Made by a program: the position numbers and the translations under genes. Positions 9,007-18,171 of a DNA stretch of 64,000 bases are shown here, in pieces; within the stretch, counting starts at the first letter, position 1, and each line of letters starts with the position of its first letter. This stretch comes from Paenibacillus polysaccharolyticus (lineage in GTDB: Bacteria; Bacillota; Bacilli; Paenibacillales; Paenibacillaceae), in assembly GCF_900102085.1 (NCBI RefSeq), contig NZ_FMVM01000001.1:248001-312000 (forward strand). Reading direction: 5' to 3'. Under the pieces are notes generated by a model. That model was not told where the DNA came from. It made no database searches and saw only the letters and a program-made list of their open reading frames with translations.

Positions 9007-11079
9007 ATGTTAAAGACTTTAAAAAGGCGGGGGAAAACAGGAACTCGTACATCCAGTATGGCCAACACTCTGGCTGCTGTACTGCTCATTATCATTGTTG
9101 TCGTATTCGCTGTACTGGGAACATTCATGTTCACAAGCACAAGAAACATTCTGGTTAAACAGCAGGAATCCATGCTCCAGACCAAAACACAAGCGATTGT
9201 CAGTGAGTTCGATGCACTGTTTAAAGAAAAAGGCTCACTGGTCAAACAAATGTCCACTAACAAATTATTCAGGCAATACATAGAAACAACGAAATCATCT
9301 TCAGAAGCAGCCACTTCTACTTATGCTGCTGAAACAAGAGATACACTTGCTAAAATTGTGGAAGCAGAACCTTCATTCGCTGATGCATGGATTGCGGGTA
9401 TGGATGGAAAAGGCTTCTGGCTACAAAACGATGGTGTCGTTTCTGCACCGGATTTTGATATTCAGGCACGTCCTTACTACCAGCCAGTGAAAGATGCTGA
9501 CGGACTTTACTATTCTGATCCGTACATTGATGTATCTGCAGGCAAAGTACTCATGGGTATTTTTTATCCAATCAAGGATGATAACAACAACATGATCGGG
9601 TTTGCTGCAGCGGATATTGCCTTTGAAGATATTCCGAGCATAATGGAGAGTTACTCTCTAGGCAGCACTGGGTATTCCATTTTGTTATCCAAGAGCGGTG
9701 AAATCCTGTACCATCCGGACAAGAACAAAGTGTTAAAGGAAAATATCAAAAACGCTACAGGTGATATGGGAGAAGTCGGCAAGAAAATGATTGCTGGTGA
9801 ATCCGGTATTCAGCTGATGAACGACAATGGGGAACGTCGTTACATCGGATATGCTACAAGCAAGGATACAGGCTGGTCCGTAGGTCTCACCATTTCGGAG
9901 AAAGAAGTTTTATCAGAACTTAGGACATTCACATGGCTTACCCTTGGCGGGTTTGCTGCAGCTGCAATTCTTCTGGTTATTATCAGCTACATTACTCTGC
10001 GTCGTCTGTTGCGCACCATCCCGCAGCTATTGGGTAAAATCAAGCAGATTGAACAAGGTGATTTGACAGTTACACTGGATATCAAATCCAATAATGAGAT
10101 TGGGCAAATTGCGACTGGCCTGAACTCCATGGTGAAGAAGATTCAAGACATGTTGAAGATTGTTGGCAATTCTGCTCAAGTGCTGAATCATTCATCCAAT
10201 GACTTGCAGTCGATATCCTCCAGAACTGCTGCAACCATGAACGATACATCTACGGCGATCAATGAGATCGCGAATGCAACCAATTATCAGTCGATTGAAA
10301 CGGAGAACATCTTACGTAAAACAGGCTCATTATCAAGCCAAATTGATGAAATTGCCGCTGATGCACAAGCGATGGGGTCTATGGTGCAAACCTCTGTTGA
10401 TCAAAGCGGCCAAGGACTTGCGGTTGTGGAGCAACTGTCCAAATGGTCTGCGGAGAACCACAGTTCCACTCAATCCATCTCTTCCATTATTCAAGAGATC
10501 GATCAGAGCCGGAATGAGATTTCCAGTTTTGTAGATACGGTAAAACAAATTGCTTCTCAGACCAATTTGCTTGCGCTTAATGCTTCTATTGAAGCTGCAC
10601 GCGCCGGGGAACATGGCCGAGGATTCGCTGTCGTTGCAGAAGAAGTTCGCAAACTGGCAGAACAAACGGCTCAAGCTACAGAGGAGATTAACAAAAAAGT
10701 AAGTGTCATTGAAGAGAAAACATCCTTGTCTGTAGAACACACGATGCGAGGAATGAAAATTGCCGAAGAGAATACCAAGTCTGTAGAAGACACCAAGCAG
10801 GTGTTCTACAACATCAATAAAGATTTGGAAGAACTGAAGCTGCGTATGGCACAGATCACGAACAGCACCTCTAGTGTGCATCAGCACAAAGATGAGATTT
10901 TTCAGGCGCTGGAGATCATCTCTTCCACTACTGAAGAGAACTCTGCCTCAACGGAAGAAGTCAGCGCGAGCACACAGGAACAACTGGAAAGTATTCAACA
11001 AGTGGCGGATCTGTCCAATCAGTTGAATCAACTATCTGCTAAACTGCAGGAAGAATTGAGTCATTTTAAAGTGGAATAA
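9007..11079 (+). CDS. Methyl-accepting chemotaxis protein with dCache-type sensor
   Basis: The 690-residue protein has the complete transmembrane receptor layout. TM1 is at ~20-42 and a ~250-residue extracellular double-Cache-like domain follows, with motifs [18 protein letters not shown] and [24 protein letters not shown]2 is at ~309-331 and HAMP at ~335-385. A cytoplasmic signalling hairpin has its conserved tip at [39 protein letters not shown]. It should sense a small extracellular ligand and control CheA. GGGGAGA precedes the ATG. The ligand is unknown; dCache receptors often bind amino acids. Confidence 0.93.
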   Translation: MLKTLKRRGKTGTRTSSMANTLAAVLLIIIVVVFAVLGTFMFTSTRNILVKQQESMLQTKTQAIVSEFDALFKEKGSLVKQMSTNKLFRQYIETTKSSSEAATSTYAAETRDTLAKIVEAEPSFADAWIAGMDGKGFWLQNDGVVSAPDFDIQARPYYQPVKDADGLYYSDPYIDVSAGKVLMGIFYPIKDDNNNMIGFAAADIAFEDIPSIMESYSLGSTGYSILLSKSGEILYHPDKNKVLKENIKNATGDMGEVGKKMIAGESGIQLMNDNGERRYIGYATSKDTGWSVGLTISEKEVLSELRTFTWLTLGGFAAAAILLVIISYITLRRLLRTIPQLLGKIKQIEQGDLTVTLDIKSNNEIGQIATGLNSMVKKIQDMLKIVGNSAQVLNHSSNDLQSISSRTAATMNDTSTAINEIANATNYQSIETENILRKTGSLSSQIDEIAADAQAMGSMVQTSVDQSGQGLAVVEQLSKWSAENHSSTQSISSIIQEIDQSRNEISSFVDTVKQIASQTNLLALNASIEAARAGEHGRGFAVVAEEVRKLAEQTAQATEEINKKVSVIEEKTSLSVEHTMRGMKIAEENTKSVEDTKQVFYNINKDLEELKLRMAQITNSTSSVHQHKDEIFQALEIISSTTEENSASTEEVSASTQEQLESIQQVADLSNQLNQLSAKLQEELSHFKVE

Positions 11080-11172
11080 GCTGTACTCCCCTCCTGCTCT
11101 TCTCTTTTGTACGCGATCCATTTATTATTAAATACATGCGTACGAAGAGCACTGGAGGCTGATGGACTTATC

Positions 11173-12357
11173 ATGAGATTTGCAAAACGAATGGATCACT
11201 TTAGTGAAGGCATCTTCACCAAATTGCTGGACATAAAGCGCCGCCGGCTGGACAACGGGCAACCTGTCATCGATCTTAGCGTCGGAACACCCAATATCCC
11301 GCCGGCTCCGCACATTATGAAAGCACTCGGTGAAGCCGCCGCTGATCCGGCCAATTACATCTATGCTGTAAACGACCAGAAGGAACTTCTTCAGGCGGCA
11401 AGTGACTGGTACAGGCAGCGATATCAAGTCGAGTTGAACCCGGAGACAGAAATCTGCTCGCTACTCGGCTCGCAGGAAGGACTTGCGCACATCTCTCTCT
11501 CGATTGTCGATGAAGGTGATCTGGTTCTTGTACCTGATCCTTGTTATCCGGTGTTTGCAGATGGCCCCCTTCTGGCTGGGGCTGAGTTATATTATATGCC
11601 GCAAAAAGAGGAACACAACTATGTTATCCAATTGCAAGACATCCCTGAGGCAATAGCCGAACGGGCTAAGTTCATGCTTGTATCGTATCCGAACAATCCA
11701 ACAACAGCGATGGCTCCAGATTCTTTTTATGAGGATTTGATCGCTTTTGCCAAGAAATACGATATTATCGTATTGCATGATAACGCGTATAGCGAGCTTG
11801 TGTTTGACCAACAAACATGTGGTAGTTTTCTGGCCTTTCCCGGTGCCATGGATGTAGGCATTGAATTCAACTCCCTGTCCAAAACGTATGGGCTAGCTGG
11901 AGCACGAATCGGTTTTTGTATGGGGAATTCGGCAGTTGTTTCCATGCTTAAAAAGCTGAAATCCAATATGGATTACGGCATGTTTATCCCGATTCAGAAG
12001 GCAGCAATAGCGGCCATTTCGGGTGACCAAAGTGATGTAGCGCGAGTAAGATCCATCTATGAGGAACGGCGGGACATGCTGTGCGAAGGCTTCGCCAAAC
12101 TGGGCTGGCCAATCAGCAAACCGGAAGCTACGATGTTCATCTGGACACGGATTCCCGCGCATTATGACTCATCAGAGCAATTCGCTACAGATCTCGTTAA
12201 ACGGGCAGGAGTTATTGTTACACCAGGTAGTGCCTTCGGGCCTTCAGGTGAAGGATACGTCCGGTTTGCGCTGGTACAGGATTTAGAGCAACTGCAACAA
12301 GCCCTTCACTATGTTGAAGCGAGCGGTATGCTCATTCCTGAAAAGTTAAGCAGGTAG
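11173..12357 (+). CDS. PLP-dependent class I/II aminotransferase
   Basis: A fold-type I aminotransferase of 394 residues. Motifs are DLSVGTPNIPPAPHI (N-terminal substrate segment), YPNNPTTA, HDNAYSELVF, and the PLP lysine in SLSKTYGLAGARIGF. The sequence resembles the LL-diaminopimelate/alanine-type group (PatA, DapL, MalY neighbours), but the substrate cannot be fixed. I chose the ATG at 11173 (MRFAKRMDHF); GGAGG lies 14 bases upstream. The longer frame from 11107 adds residues without a ribosome site. A strong terminator follows. Confidence 0.85.
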   Translation: MRFAKRMDHFSEGIFTKLLDIKRRRLDNGQPVIDLSVGTPNIPPAPHIMKALGEAAADPANYIYAVNDQKELLQAASDWYRQRYQVELNPETEICSLLGSQEGLAHISLSIVDEGDLVLVPDPCYPVFADGPLLAGAELYYMPQKEEHNYVIQLQDIPEAIAERAKFMLVSYPNNPTTAMAPDSFYEDLIAFAKKYDIIVLHDNAYSELVFDQQTCGSFLAFPGAMDVGIEFNSLSKTYGLAGARIGFCMGNSAVVSMLKKLKSNMDYGMFIPIQKAAIAAISGDQSDVARVRSIYEERRDMLCEGFAKLGWPISKPEATMFIWTRIPAHYDSSEQFATDLVKRAGVIVTPGSAFGPSGEGYVRFALVQDLEQLQQALHYVEASGMLIPEKLSR

Positions 12358-12414
12358 ATTGTAGTTTTTAGGATGTAGTGCGGCATGTGATACCGATTTT
12401 TTTGAAACAAAAGT

Positions 12415-12455
12415 AAAAGCACCAAACCCTTCTGATTCGGGTTTGGTGCTTTTTT
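12415..12455. terminator. Bidirectional terminator between aminotransferase and permease genes
   Basis: AAAGCACCAAACCC and its complement form a 14-bp stem, with a T-run on the plus side and an A-run on the other. It can serve both convergent genes. Confidence 0.88.
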
Positions 12456-12465
12456 ACTTCTACCT

Positions 12466-14520
12466 TCACTTCACTGCTTTGCGCCAGTTCGATCGGTACA
12501 TCAGATACAGGAAGTAAGGTGTACCGATGATCGCAATGAGAATGCCTGACGGTATTTCCGTTGGCGCCATCACCGTTCTGCCAATCGTATCTGCGAGCAC
12601 CAACATCACGGCTCCAGCCAGCGCGGACAGAAACATCGACTGTCTCAGTTTATGTCCTGTCAGTAGCCGAACCATATGTGGTGCAATCAGACCGATAAAT
12701 CCAACCGTTCCAACACAAGCAACCGCACCAGCCGCGAGCAGTACTCCTACAGTCATTGCCAGTAAGCGAGTACGACGTACATTCATCCCAAGCCCGGAAG
12801 CACTATTGTCGTCAAAGACCAGCAGTTCAAACTTGCGAGCAAGCCACCAGGCCACTGGCACCAAAATGAGCAGGAATATACCGATTACTTTGACCTGGTC
12901 CCATGTACGGGCATATGTGCTGCCTGTCAGCCAGATATAACCACTGCTACCGTACACGGCACCGCGTACAATTAGAATCTGTATACCTGCGCCAGCAATA
13001 GCCGACATGGCAATGCCCAGCAATACAACGGCGGAAGGATTCAATCCTTTTTTCCAAGAAAGCGAGAATACAACCGCAGCGGCAATAGCGGCACCTGCAA
13101 TGGCTGCAAGAGGCAACACGTACATTGGCAGTCCAGGCCATAGAATGAACACCATCATGGCACCAAGTCCCGCGCCGGAAGATACACCTACAATCGATGC
13201 ATCAGCAAGTGGATTACGTACAGCCATCTGGATCAACACCCCGCTGATGGCGAGAGCCGCCCCTGCTCCTGCAGCCACCAAGGTACGAGGGATTCGAAGC
13301 TGTACAATTCCAGAGAATAACCCATCCGACTGAAATAAACTCGGTAGCAGGTCGGCTAGTGGAATACGCATTCCACCGAACATCGTACTGAGCAGCAGCA
13401 ATATAATCGTAATGGCAGAAAACAGAATAGCGATAGGTGTAAAGGCAAAACGCCGTACTCGCCCACCCGTACTCATCGATGTCGTCATGCCAGCACCATT
13501 TCCTGCTTTCATGCGAGTTAGCACGAGCCAGATCAGCCATGGTGCACCAATAATCGCCATCACAGCACCGGTTGGCAATTCCATACTGGAGTTATGTATC
13601 ATCTTGGCAAGGACATCTGCGCCCACCAGCAATGCTGCCCCCCAGATGAACACACCCGGAATTAAAAGCCGATTGGAGCGAACTCCACTCAGACGAACCA
13701 AATGTGGAGCAACCAGACCTACAAAGCCGATAGGCCCAATTACACTGACGATTACGGCAGCCAGAATAACGGCAATGATCAGCCCACCTGTTCGAGCAAG
13801 TCCAACTCTCTGACCCAAAGAAGAGGCGGTTGATTCATCCAACTCCAACATATCCCACTGTTTGGACAGAATAAGCGCAAGCAGAGTTACTCCCGTAACC
13901 CAAGGCCAGACATAGTTCACACCTGTCCAATCATTCTGGACTAGGGTCCCTGAACCCCATAGAAATAAGCCCTGAGTTTCCATTGAGAAAAAAATATGCA
14001 AGGCACTTGTAAATGAACCTAGCACCATGGACACGATCATACCCGATAACGCTAGTCGTACCGGCGTTGACGTACGTACACCGCCCATAAAATAAGCTGC
14101 GAATGCTGCAAGCAGACCTCCCATGGCGGCAAAAAGAAACGGGGACTGGCTGAGTATATTTGGAAATAGAATAACCCCAAGCACTACAACAAAATACGCT
14201 CCGGCATTAATCCCGAGTGTATCCGAAGCCGCAAGCGGGTTACGAGTGATCGTCTGTAGCAATGCACCGGCAACTGCCAGTGCACCTCCTGCAAGAATAC
14301 CAATTACGGTGCGCGGCATACGCAGATCCCATACCATGTTATGTTCGAGTGTGTCTTGTCTGTTTGTAAGCGCGCCCCAAACGTCATGCAACGAAATTGC
14401 TGCCTCACCATAACACAGACTTACAAAAAAAAGCACGATAAGGGCGGTTAGACCGCCCCCATAGATGCTTATCATTCGCCAGTTCGTGGCTGGCTTCGTT
14501 CCTTGTTGAGTCAGACTCAT
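12466..14520 (-). CDS. Fused double FecCD siderophore permease (FhuB-like)
   Basis: The 684-residue membrane protein contains two homologous FecCD/BtuC permease halves (~1-340 and ~345-684). Each carries the family signatures LRMPRTVIGILAGGALAVAGA / LRIPRTLVAAGAGAALAISG and GPIGFVGLVAPHLVR / GTVGFIGLIAPHMVR. It would form the whole translocation pore for a Fe3+-siderophore, as FhuB does in E. coli. Its start ATG overlaps the stop of the binding-protein gene (ATGA), indicating translational coupling. No ATP-binding subunit is encoded in the window, so it must borrow one, as several Bacillus siderophore systems borrow YusV. Confidence 0.93.
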   Translation of the reverse strand: MSLTQQGTKPATNWRMISIYGGGLTALIVLFFVSLCYGEAAISLHDVWGALTNRQDTLEHNMVWDLRMPRTVIGILAGGALAVAGALLQTITRNPLAASDTLGINAGAYFVVVLGVILFPNILSQSPFLFAAMGGLLAAFAAYFMGGVRTSTPVRLALSGMIVSMVLGSFTSALHIFFSMETQGLFLWGSGTLVQNDWTGVNYVWPWVTGVTLLALILSKQWDMLELDESTASSLGQRVGLARTGGLIIAVILAAVIVSVIGPIGFVGLVAPHLVRLSGVRSNRLLIPGVFIWGAALLVGADVLAKMIHNSSMELPTGAVMAIIGAPWLIWLVLTRMKAGNGAGMTTSMSTGGRVRRFAFTPIAILFSAITIILLLLSTMFGGMRIPLADLLPSLFQSDGLFSGIVQLRIPRTLVAAGAGAALAISGVLIQMAVRNPLADASIVGVSSGAGLGAMMVFILWPGLPMYVLPLAAIAGAAIAAAVVFSLSWKKGLNPSAVVLLGIAMSAIAGAGIQILIVRGAVYGSSGYIWLTGSTYARTWDQVKVIGIFLLILVPVAWWLARKFELLVFDDNSASGLGMNVRRTRLLAMTVGVLLAAGAVACVGTVGFIGLIAPHMVRLLTGHKLRQSMFLSALAGAVMLVLADTIGRTVMAPTEIPSGILIAIIGTPYFLYLMYRSNWRKAVK

Positions 14521-15518
14521 TTGGTAATCGCCTCAACCACGCCGTCTACCAATACCTTGGAAGAGATCGGGCCGCCAAATGTCCATGTCGTACTTCCCAG
14601 TTGATAGATGCGCTTTTCCTTCACAAAGTTCAGACCTTTCCAAACGGAATTATCTTTCATCGCTGTACCAAATACATCATCGTCTGGCTGTGTAATATAG
14701 ATAAAATTGCTATCTTGCACTGTCGATAAAGATTCAATCCCGACTGTAGAGAAACCGTAGTTTTCAAGTTTATCCGGCTGCCAGTCATTCACCATGCCAA
14801 TTTTGTTCAACGTACCCACTACAACCGAGTTGTCACTGAACATGCGCAGGGAAGCTGCATTTTGATACGTAAATGCCTGTGTTAGTGCAAAATGAAAGTT
14901 TTCTTTACCTGCTGCAGCCAGCTTTTCTTTGGCTTCTGCATAATGCTGATCCAAGTTGCTGAGCACTTCTTTTGCTTTATCTTCTTTGCCCAAAGCAGTT
15001 GCAATCGTATTAAAAATGGTCGTCATCTTGTCATAGTTATAACCATCACCGTTATATGGATCAAACTCCAGTGTTGGAGCAATAGCTTTCAACTGTTCAT
15101 ACACATTCGAATTGTTGTCTGCGTTGGCGATGATGAGATCCGGCTTGAGTGCTGCAATAGCCTCCATATTCGGCTCGCTACGTGTTCCGATATCCGTAAC
15201 ACTGTCATCCAGAGCAGCTTGGTCCGTTACGTACACTTTATAGTTGGCATTATCTGCATTACCGACAGGCTGAACTCCTAGAGCAACAACATCCTCCGTA
15301 TATGTCCATTCCAATGTCACGACACGTTTAGCCGGCTTGTCCAATGTAAATTCCCCACGATTATCTTGGACAGTAACCGGTCCAGCAGACTCCTCAGCAG
15401 GAGCACCGCCCGAAACCGTATTTTTAGTTGGTTCTGTTGTTGTGGCATTTTTACCACATCCCGCCAGAACTAAAACAAATGCCATCATGATGAGTAGTGC
15501 ATGTAACCCTTTTTTCAT
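14517..15518 (-). CDS. Siderophore-binding lipoprotein (FecB/FhuD family)
   Basis: A lipoprotein signal peptide with lipobox LAGC (Cys21) leads to a helical-backbone substrate-binding domain with VVTLEWTYTEDVVALGVQPVG, RSEPNMEAIAALKPDLIIAN and the C-terminal SSKVLVDGVVEAI. It captures Fe3+-siderophore outside the membrane and feeds the fused permease encoded by the overlapping downstream gene. A Fur box lies 36 bases upstream of the start. Ligand class (hydroxamate, citrate or catecholate) is not decidable by eye. Confidence 0.92.
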   Translation of the reverse strand: MKKGLHALLIMMAFVLVLAGCGKNATTTEPTKNTVSGGAPAEESAGPVTVQDNRGEFTLDKPAKRVVTLEWTYTEDVVALGVQPVGNADNANYKVYVTDQAALDDSVTDIGTRSEPNMEAIAALKPDLIIANADNNSNVYEQLKAIAPTLEFDPYNGDGYNYDKMTTIFNTIATALGKEDKAKEVLSNLDQHYAEAKEKLAAAGKENFHFALTQAFTYQNAASLRMFSDNSVVVGTLNKIGMVNDWQPDKLENYGFSTVGIESLSTVQDSNFIYITQPDDDVFGTAMKDNSVWKGLNFVKEKRIYQLGSTTWTFGGPISSKVLVDGVVEAITK

Positions 15519-15553
15519 ATCTCTAATCTCCTCTATGTTTGTATGTATTTATA

Positions 15554-15568
15554 TGATAACAATTATCA
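15554..15568. promoter_or_regulatory. Fur box
   Basis: TGATAACAATTATCA matches the 7-1-7 Fur consensus TGATAATNATTATCA at 14 of 15 positions. It sits directly upstream of the siderophore-binding gene, so the binding protein and permease should be iron-repressed. Confidence 0.88.
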
Positions 15569-15638
15569 TTATCACCCATGCTATTCTTTTTTGTCAACGT
15601 TGCCTCATAATTTTCACATTCTTTAATGACATCAGAAA

Positions 15639-15672
15639 AAGGAAAGACATGCCCTGTAGGCCAGCCTTTCCT
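15639..15672 (-). terminator. Terminator of cueP
   Basis: AGGAAAG and CTTTCCT arms with an inner GCC/GGC stem; on the minus strand the hairpin is followed by TTTTTC. It lies between the cueP stop and the Fur-controlled promoter. Confidence 0.6.
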
Positions 15673-15756
15673 TGTCTTTATCGTATCTTTATAACATTAG
15701 TTCGTATGTTGATCTGCCTATTCTTGGCTTGATACTTGTTCGGGTTGAACCTCAGC

Positions 15757-16299
15757 TTAGATTAACTGCATTGTCGTAATGCAGGTCTGATCCGTTTTGT
15801 ATGTAGATAATTGTGTTTCAGCCACCTTTCCGCCGTGAACAATACGGACTGAATACGTTCTATCACGTGGTACCCACAAATCCATAAATCCATTGGCACC
15901 GGACTTCAACACTTCATCTTTCATCAAGGTGTTGCCTTTGGAATCATGTATCGTCACACGGAATGGTTCATTCGCCATCTCTCCTTGGCAACCCGTTAAA
16001 CTATGAATCTCACAGGGATGTGTCTGTTCTACATAAGGAGCAATGGAGAGAAAAAACTCATCTTCGGGCAAATCGTAGGACGTTTCCTGGTTTCCTGAAT
16101 CTGTCACGGTTAACGTTGTCGCACTGATTGAAGCAGACTGCGGTGTTTCTCGGCCTGTACTGATATCTTCAACCAGCTTTCGGATATCCGGTGCATCCGC
16201 CTGTTCGGTCTTCTTTTGGCCTGCCGTATTGGCGATCAAGTATGTTCCGAGTACGATTACAAGTGCCACACTGGCAATAATCCATAACGATTTTTTCAT
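15757..16299 (-). CDS. cueP: CueP-family copper-binding protein
   Basis: The 180-residue product has an N-terminal membrane anchor or uncleaved signal (LWIIASVALVIVLGTYLIA). Its soluble domain holds the CueP signature: the Cys pair in HPCEIHSLTGCQGE, the segment FMDLWVPRDRTYSV, and the third Cys in QTCITTMQLI at the C-terminus. In Salmonella, CueP is a periplasmic copper reservoir whose three Cys are essential. Here the protein would be displayed outside the membrane. AAAGGGG lies upstream of the ATG. It stands alone between two iron operons; no copper regulator or exporter is adjacent, so control by iron or copper is unknown. Confidence 0.8.
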   Translation of the reverse strand: MKKSLWIIASVALVIVLGTYLIANTAGQKKTEQADAPDIRKLVEDISTGRETPQSASISATTLTVTDSGNQETSYDLPEDEFFLSIAPYVEQTHPCEIHSLTGCQGEMANEPFRVTIHDSKGNTLMKDEVLKSGANGFMDLWVPRDRTYSVRIVHGGKVAETQLSTYKTDQTCITTMQLI

Positions 16300-16434
16300 T
16301 TGGCAACCCCTTTCTTATTGCTTTAATTATATAAGAAAAGGAGATATCCCGGACGAATTCAATAGATCATTTCACCATATATTCACATTTTTGGTTCTTT
16401 GATTGAGCCATCTTATAATAATTATATCATGTAA

Positions 16435-16884
16435 TTACAGCTTGATCTCATATTCGCAATGTTCATGACCGCTTACGTTACACTTGGTTTCTTTTACTGT
16501 CACTCTTCGTTTCATCATCTTAGTCAGTGCCCCTTCGAGAATTGCCCCCTCCAGATCACATACCATTTTCTCATCTTCAAGTGTAGGCAGTCCTTTACAG
16601 AAACAGTCATCCACAGCAACAATGATCTTATGCTCATTTCTTTCTATTACCCGGGGAATACCAATCCGCAGTTCTTCAAACATTTGCAATAATTCCTCGA
16701 CCGTATGTACAGGCAGATTCTCTCCAATTTTACGTCCAATGGTAAGTGTGGTGCCTTTGCCGCCCATCGGCAAACCCTGATTTAATCCAATTAACCGAAT
16801 CGTGCGAAACAGTTCCAGCGGCACCATATTTCCCAACTTATCACGATTCATCTTTCTCATATCCTCAAATGTATATTCCAACAT
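16435..16884 (-). CDS. V4R-domain small-molecule-binding protein
   Basis: A 149-residue protein that is essentially one V4R (4-vinyl reductase-like) domain. It has four or five Cys in DDCFCKGLP, MVCDLEGAILEGAL and TKCNVSGHEHCEYEI. This domain binds hydrophobic ligands or metal centres and is often a sensor module. Here it is free-standing with no output domain. I chose ATG 16884 because GGGAGG lies 8 bases before it; an upstream extension to 17052 has no ribosome site. It lies downstream of the ferredoxin reductase gene but is separated from it by a terminator. Confidence 0.7.
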   Translation of the reverse strand: MLEYTFEDMRKMNRDKLGNMVPLELFRTIRLIGLNQGLPMGGKGTTLTIGRKIGENLPVHTVEELLQMFEELRIGIPRVIERNEHKIIVAVDDCFCKGLPTLEDEKMVCDLEGAILEGALTKMMKRRVTVKETKCNVSGHEHCEYEIKL

Positions 16885-17027
16885 CGTTGCGACCTCCCAT
16901 GGATGATTTATAATTCCATAATGACAGAAAAATATTTCCCTTTCCTTGATTCCAATCAATAAAACAGGCGATTCGCCTAATCTTGCAATCCCGCATTTAA
17001 CTTGCCAATATAACTTGAAACACAACA

Positions 17028-17076
17028 AAAAAAACCTTGCCAACCACACCAAGAACTTCTCGGGTGGCTGGCAAGG
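17028..17076 (-). terminator. Terminator of the siderophore/ferredoxin-reductase operon
   Basis: CCTTGCCA and TGGCAAGG arms with further pairing inside, then eight T on the minus strand. It follows the reductase stop by 64 bases. Confidence 0.88.
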
Positions 17077-17139
17077 ATATTGACTTTCATCCTATGAATC
17101 TCGCACTCTTTCCTATTCCTGACAGATACATTGGCTTGT

Positions 17140-18171
17140 CTATCTGTTGGTAATAGCTTTGTTTTTCTCAAAGAACCGGGCATTATGAGAAGACACACCC
17201 GCCATATCGGATGCTGCAGGTTCCAGATACATCTTTGCACTGTTAACTGCAAGCACTGCATCGTTAAAGGCTCCTGCGATCAGTCGCACTTTGCTTCCAT
17301 AAGTGATAAAGTCACCGGCTCCAAACACACCTGGAATGCTGGTACGCATGCGCGCATCAACGCTCACCCCATAATCTTCACGTTCGAGTCCCCACTGTAC
17401 CAGATTGCCGAAGTCGCGATCATACCCATGACTCACGATAACTTCATCCATGCCCAGCTGTTTCAATTCCCCAGTCTCCATATGTTTGAGTTCAACACGG
17501 TTTATCCGGTCACCCGCACCGTATAAATGAGATATCCCATAGGGCGTAAAGACCTGAGCATGAGCTTTCATCTGGGCGACTGGCGTTTCATGCGCAGTGA
17601 ACTCATGCCGCCGGTGTACCACAATCACTTCATTCGCAATTTTGGCTATTTCATTGGCCCAATCAATGGCAGAATCGCCACCTCCCGAGATCAGAACCCG
17701 TTTGCCGATAAAACGGGAAACGTCTGTAACCGTGTAATGCAGATTGGTTAGTTCATAACGGTTCGCACCCTCAATGTCCAGCTTTTGAACCTGTGTCATT
17801 CCCCGACCTGCACATAACAGGATGGTGCGTGTGTAATGTTGCTCTCCCGTCTTGGTTGTCAGCACGAATACACCATCTTCACGCCGATGCATCTGATCAA
17901 TCTGTTGGCCGAATACAATAGTGGGGTCGAATGTTCTCGCTTGTACCTCCAAAGATTCAATCAATTTCTCACAACGTACAGGCTCGATTCCCCCCACATC
18001 CCAGATTAACTTCTCTGGATAGGTACGCATAAATCCGCCGAGTTCCTGTTTTGCTTCAATGATTTTAGTACGCATGGCTCTCATTCCGCTGTAGAATGCA
18101 GAGTACATTCCAGCAGGCCCACCGCCTACGATCGTAATATCATAAATGTCCAGTTGCTTCTCAGTATTCAT
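17140..18171 (-). CDS. Ferredoxin-NADP reductase type 2 (YumC/YcgT-like)
   Basis: The 343-residue flavoprotein shows the FAD motif GGGPAGMYSAFYSGMR (~16-31), the NADP motif GGGDSAIDWANEI, and the C-terminal FAD segment GVFGAGDFITYGSKVRLIAGAFNDA. It lacks the thioredoxin-reductase CxxC, as expected for type 2 ferredoxin reductases. Its ATG overlaps the stop of the upstream siderophore-binding gene (TAATG), so the two are translationally coupled under one Fur box. In B. subtilis the paralogue YcgT is iron-regulated. A role in reducing siderophore iron after uptake, via ferredoxin or flavodoxin, is a good inference. Confidence 0.88.
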   Translation of the reverse strand: MNTEKQLDIYDITIVGGGPAGMYSAFYSGMRAMRTKIIEAKQELGGFMRTYPEKLIWDVGGIEPVRCEKLIESLEVQARTFDPTIVFGQQIDQMHRREDGVFVLTTKTGEQHYTRTILLCAGRGMTQVQKLDIEGANRYELTNLHYTVTDVSRFIGKRVLISGGGDSAIDWANEIAKIANEVIVVHRRHEFTAHETPVAQMKAHAQVFTPYGISHLYGAGDRINRVELKHMETGELKQLGMDEVIVSHGYDRDFGNLVQWGLEREDYGVSVDARMRTSIPGVFGAGDFITYGSKVRLIAGAFNDAVLAVNSAKMYLEPAASDMAGVSSHNARFFEKNKAITNR

